Source: Candidatus Fibrimonadales bacterium (GTDB lineage: Bacteria; Fibrobacterota; Fibrobacteria; Fibrobacterales; Fibrobacteraceae). Taken from it: a stretch of 16,253 nt of DNA. A program made the position numbers and the translations under genes. The DNA is taken from contig WRMM01000010.1 of assembly GCA_009777135.1 (NCBI GenBank), positions 1 to 16,253 on the forward strand, given 5' to 3'. This document shows, piece after piece, positions 15,522-16,253 of this stretch (its first letter is position 1; each line of letters starts with the position of its first letter). The notes under the pieces were generated by a model. That model did no database searches. It was given only the letters and a program-made list of their open reading frames with translations, and had not been told where the DNA came from.

Positions 15522-16253
15522 ATCTAAAATCCCAAAAACGCTTGTATTCAACTGCCAGCAAAATTCGCTCCTTGATGGAATCGTTAAAGTTGCTATCGCT
15601 GCTGTTGCGAGTAAAGAAGCCGGGGGTGATGGAAAAGTAAGAACGGTCGCTGTCAAATCTCCATAGAGGGCCTGTTGATATAATATAATAGGAAAGAGGT
15701 TCCTTGTCGTAAGGTTTAAATGGGGAATAAAATTGAAATTGTTTGCCAGAAAACATAGCCGAAAACCCTGTGCTCCACGAAAAATTCCTGCCAAAATTAT
15801 AAACAAACAAAAGTTCTTCAGAAACCACATAATCTCTGCCGTAAAGCGGGATACCGCGCATATAGTCAAAACTCTTTTCATCATAATCTGAACTTATATC
15901 TATTAGCGTAAAGCCAACCAAGAAAGTAAAAGTGAACTTTGATGAAATATATCTTCCAAGCAGCTGCGTGCTAAAGCTCTGTATTTGCGCATAAGTTGAA
16001 CTATTATAAAAGTTATCAAAAATATACCCTGCATCCCAAGTTTCGTCTATAGAAGGCTGTTCATTGGGCTTCATGGGCATTTCAACATCGCTCCAGAACA
16101 AATTCTCATTTGAATAAACAAAACGAAGTTCCAAAACAGCAAAAGGCGGTGGCAAAGGCGCAAAACCCAAGCCAAGTCTCACAGCTCCATAAAAAGGAGA
16201 AAGCTCCGTGCCAGCAAAAAATCTCATGTAATTTGTTTTATTTGGCTGCCAAA
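15508..16253 (-). CDS. Outer-membrane-type beta-strand protein, 5' end beyond the window
   Basis: Unidentified protein with at least 248 residues in the window; the frame is open to the right edge, so the true start is probably outside. An internal ATG at 16227 is possible but unsupported. The sequence has alternating aromatic and small/hydrophobic residues and many Tyr, Phe and Ser: FFAGTELSPFYGAVRLGLGF, FAVLELRFVY, SSKFTFTFLVGFTLIDI, ELLFVYNFGRNFSWSTGF, YIISTGPLWRF and YFSITPGFF. This pattern fits a transmembrane beta-barrel with polar loops such as MKPNEQPSIDETWD. It ends FWDFRFGKE and not in a bare terminal Phe. No family was recognised. The gene overlaps yggS by 14 bases and may head the cluster. 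Confidence 0.6.
   Translation of the reverse strand, partial: WQPNKTNYMRFFAGTELSPFYGAVRLGLGFAPLPPPFAVLELRFVYSNENLFWSDVEMPMKPNEQPSIDETWDAGYIFDNFYNSSTYAQIQSFSTQLLGRYISSKFTFTFLVGFTLIDISSDYDEKSFDYMRGIPLYGRDYVVSEELLFVYNFGRNFSWSTGFSAMFSGKQFQFYSPFKPYDKEPLSYYIISTGPLWRFDSDRSYFSITPGFFTRNSSDSNFNDSIKERILLAVEYKRFWDFRFGKE

Noticed and set aside
15522..15884. Upstream extension of the YggS frame by 121 codons
   Set aside because: It lies wholly within the barrel-like gene at 15508-16253 in another frame, has no YggS similarity, and would make the protein far longer than the family.

Overview
The window looks like a compact chromosomal region of a Gram-negative, probably anaerobic bacterium. Outer-membrane beta-barrel proteins, a Tat export operon and a PAAR spike protein point to a diderm. 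A ferredoxin-rich, archaeal-type split glutamate synthase points to an anaerobe. Gene style (many TTG starts, tight overlaps, AT-leaning composition) fits a Fibrobacterota-like or similar gut anaerobe, but that placement is inference; no rRNA or other marker is present.

Plus strand, 4-2347: a GYF_2-RDD membrane protein, the sulfur carrier ThiS and the HMP-P synthase ThiC. The last two are thiamine biosynthesis genes; thiC's Shine-Dalgarno is made of the Gly-Gly codons that end thiS. thiC converges on, and overlaps by 11 bp, the end of the minus-strand glutamate synthase operon.

Minus strand, 7404 down to 2337: a five-gene operon encodes a dissected glutamate synthase. The order is class II glutaminase, ferredoxin-FMN synthase domain, four-cluster ferredoxin, FAD/NAD(P)H oxidoreductase and GXGXG domain. 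It is preceded by a near-consensus promoter (TTGACA-17-TATATT), two operator-like repeats right at the predicted start of transcription, a further palindrome and two mutually exclusive small hairpins.

Minus strand, 10722 down to 7431: tatA, tatC, a 54-codon TatB-like gene, dapA and an Omp85-type barrel protein. The Omp85 gene begins inside a heptanucleotide repeat array. A second, oppositely oriented array of the same heptamer lies inside its signal-peptide coding region, so slippage there would shift the reading frame: a candidate phase-variable surface protein.

Minus strand, 16253 down to 10938: a partial outer-membrane-type protein, a YggS-type PLP protein, a Dabb protein, chorismate mutase, prephenate dehydrogenase with an ACT domain, a PAAR protein, a catalytically degenerate EPSP-synthase-like protein and NAD kinase. 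Almost all of these overlap or abut. The 215-bp gap before tatA holds a 112-nt imperfect hairpin built from another heptamer family.

The most unusual theme is the heptanucleotide repeats at gene borders (TGAGAGT, TCTCAAT and GGGACAT families). Several supply the stop codon of one gene and the TTG start of the next. Since 7 is not a multiple of 3, three units place a TGA and a TTG in all three frames.
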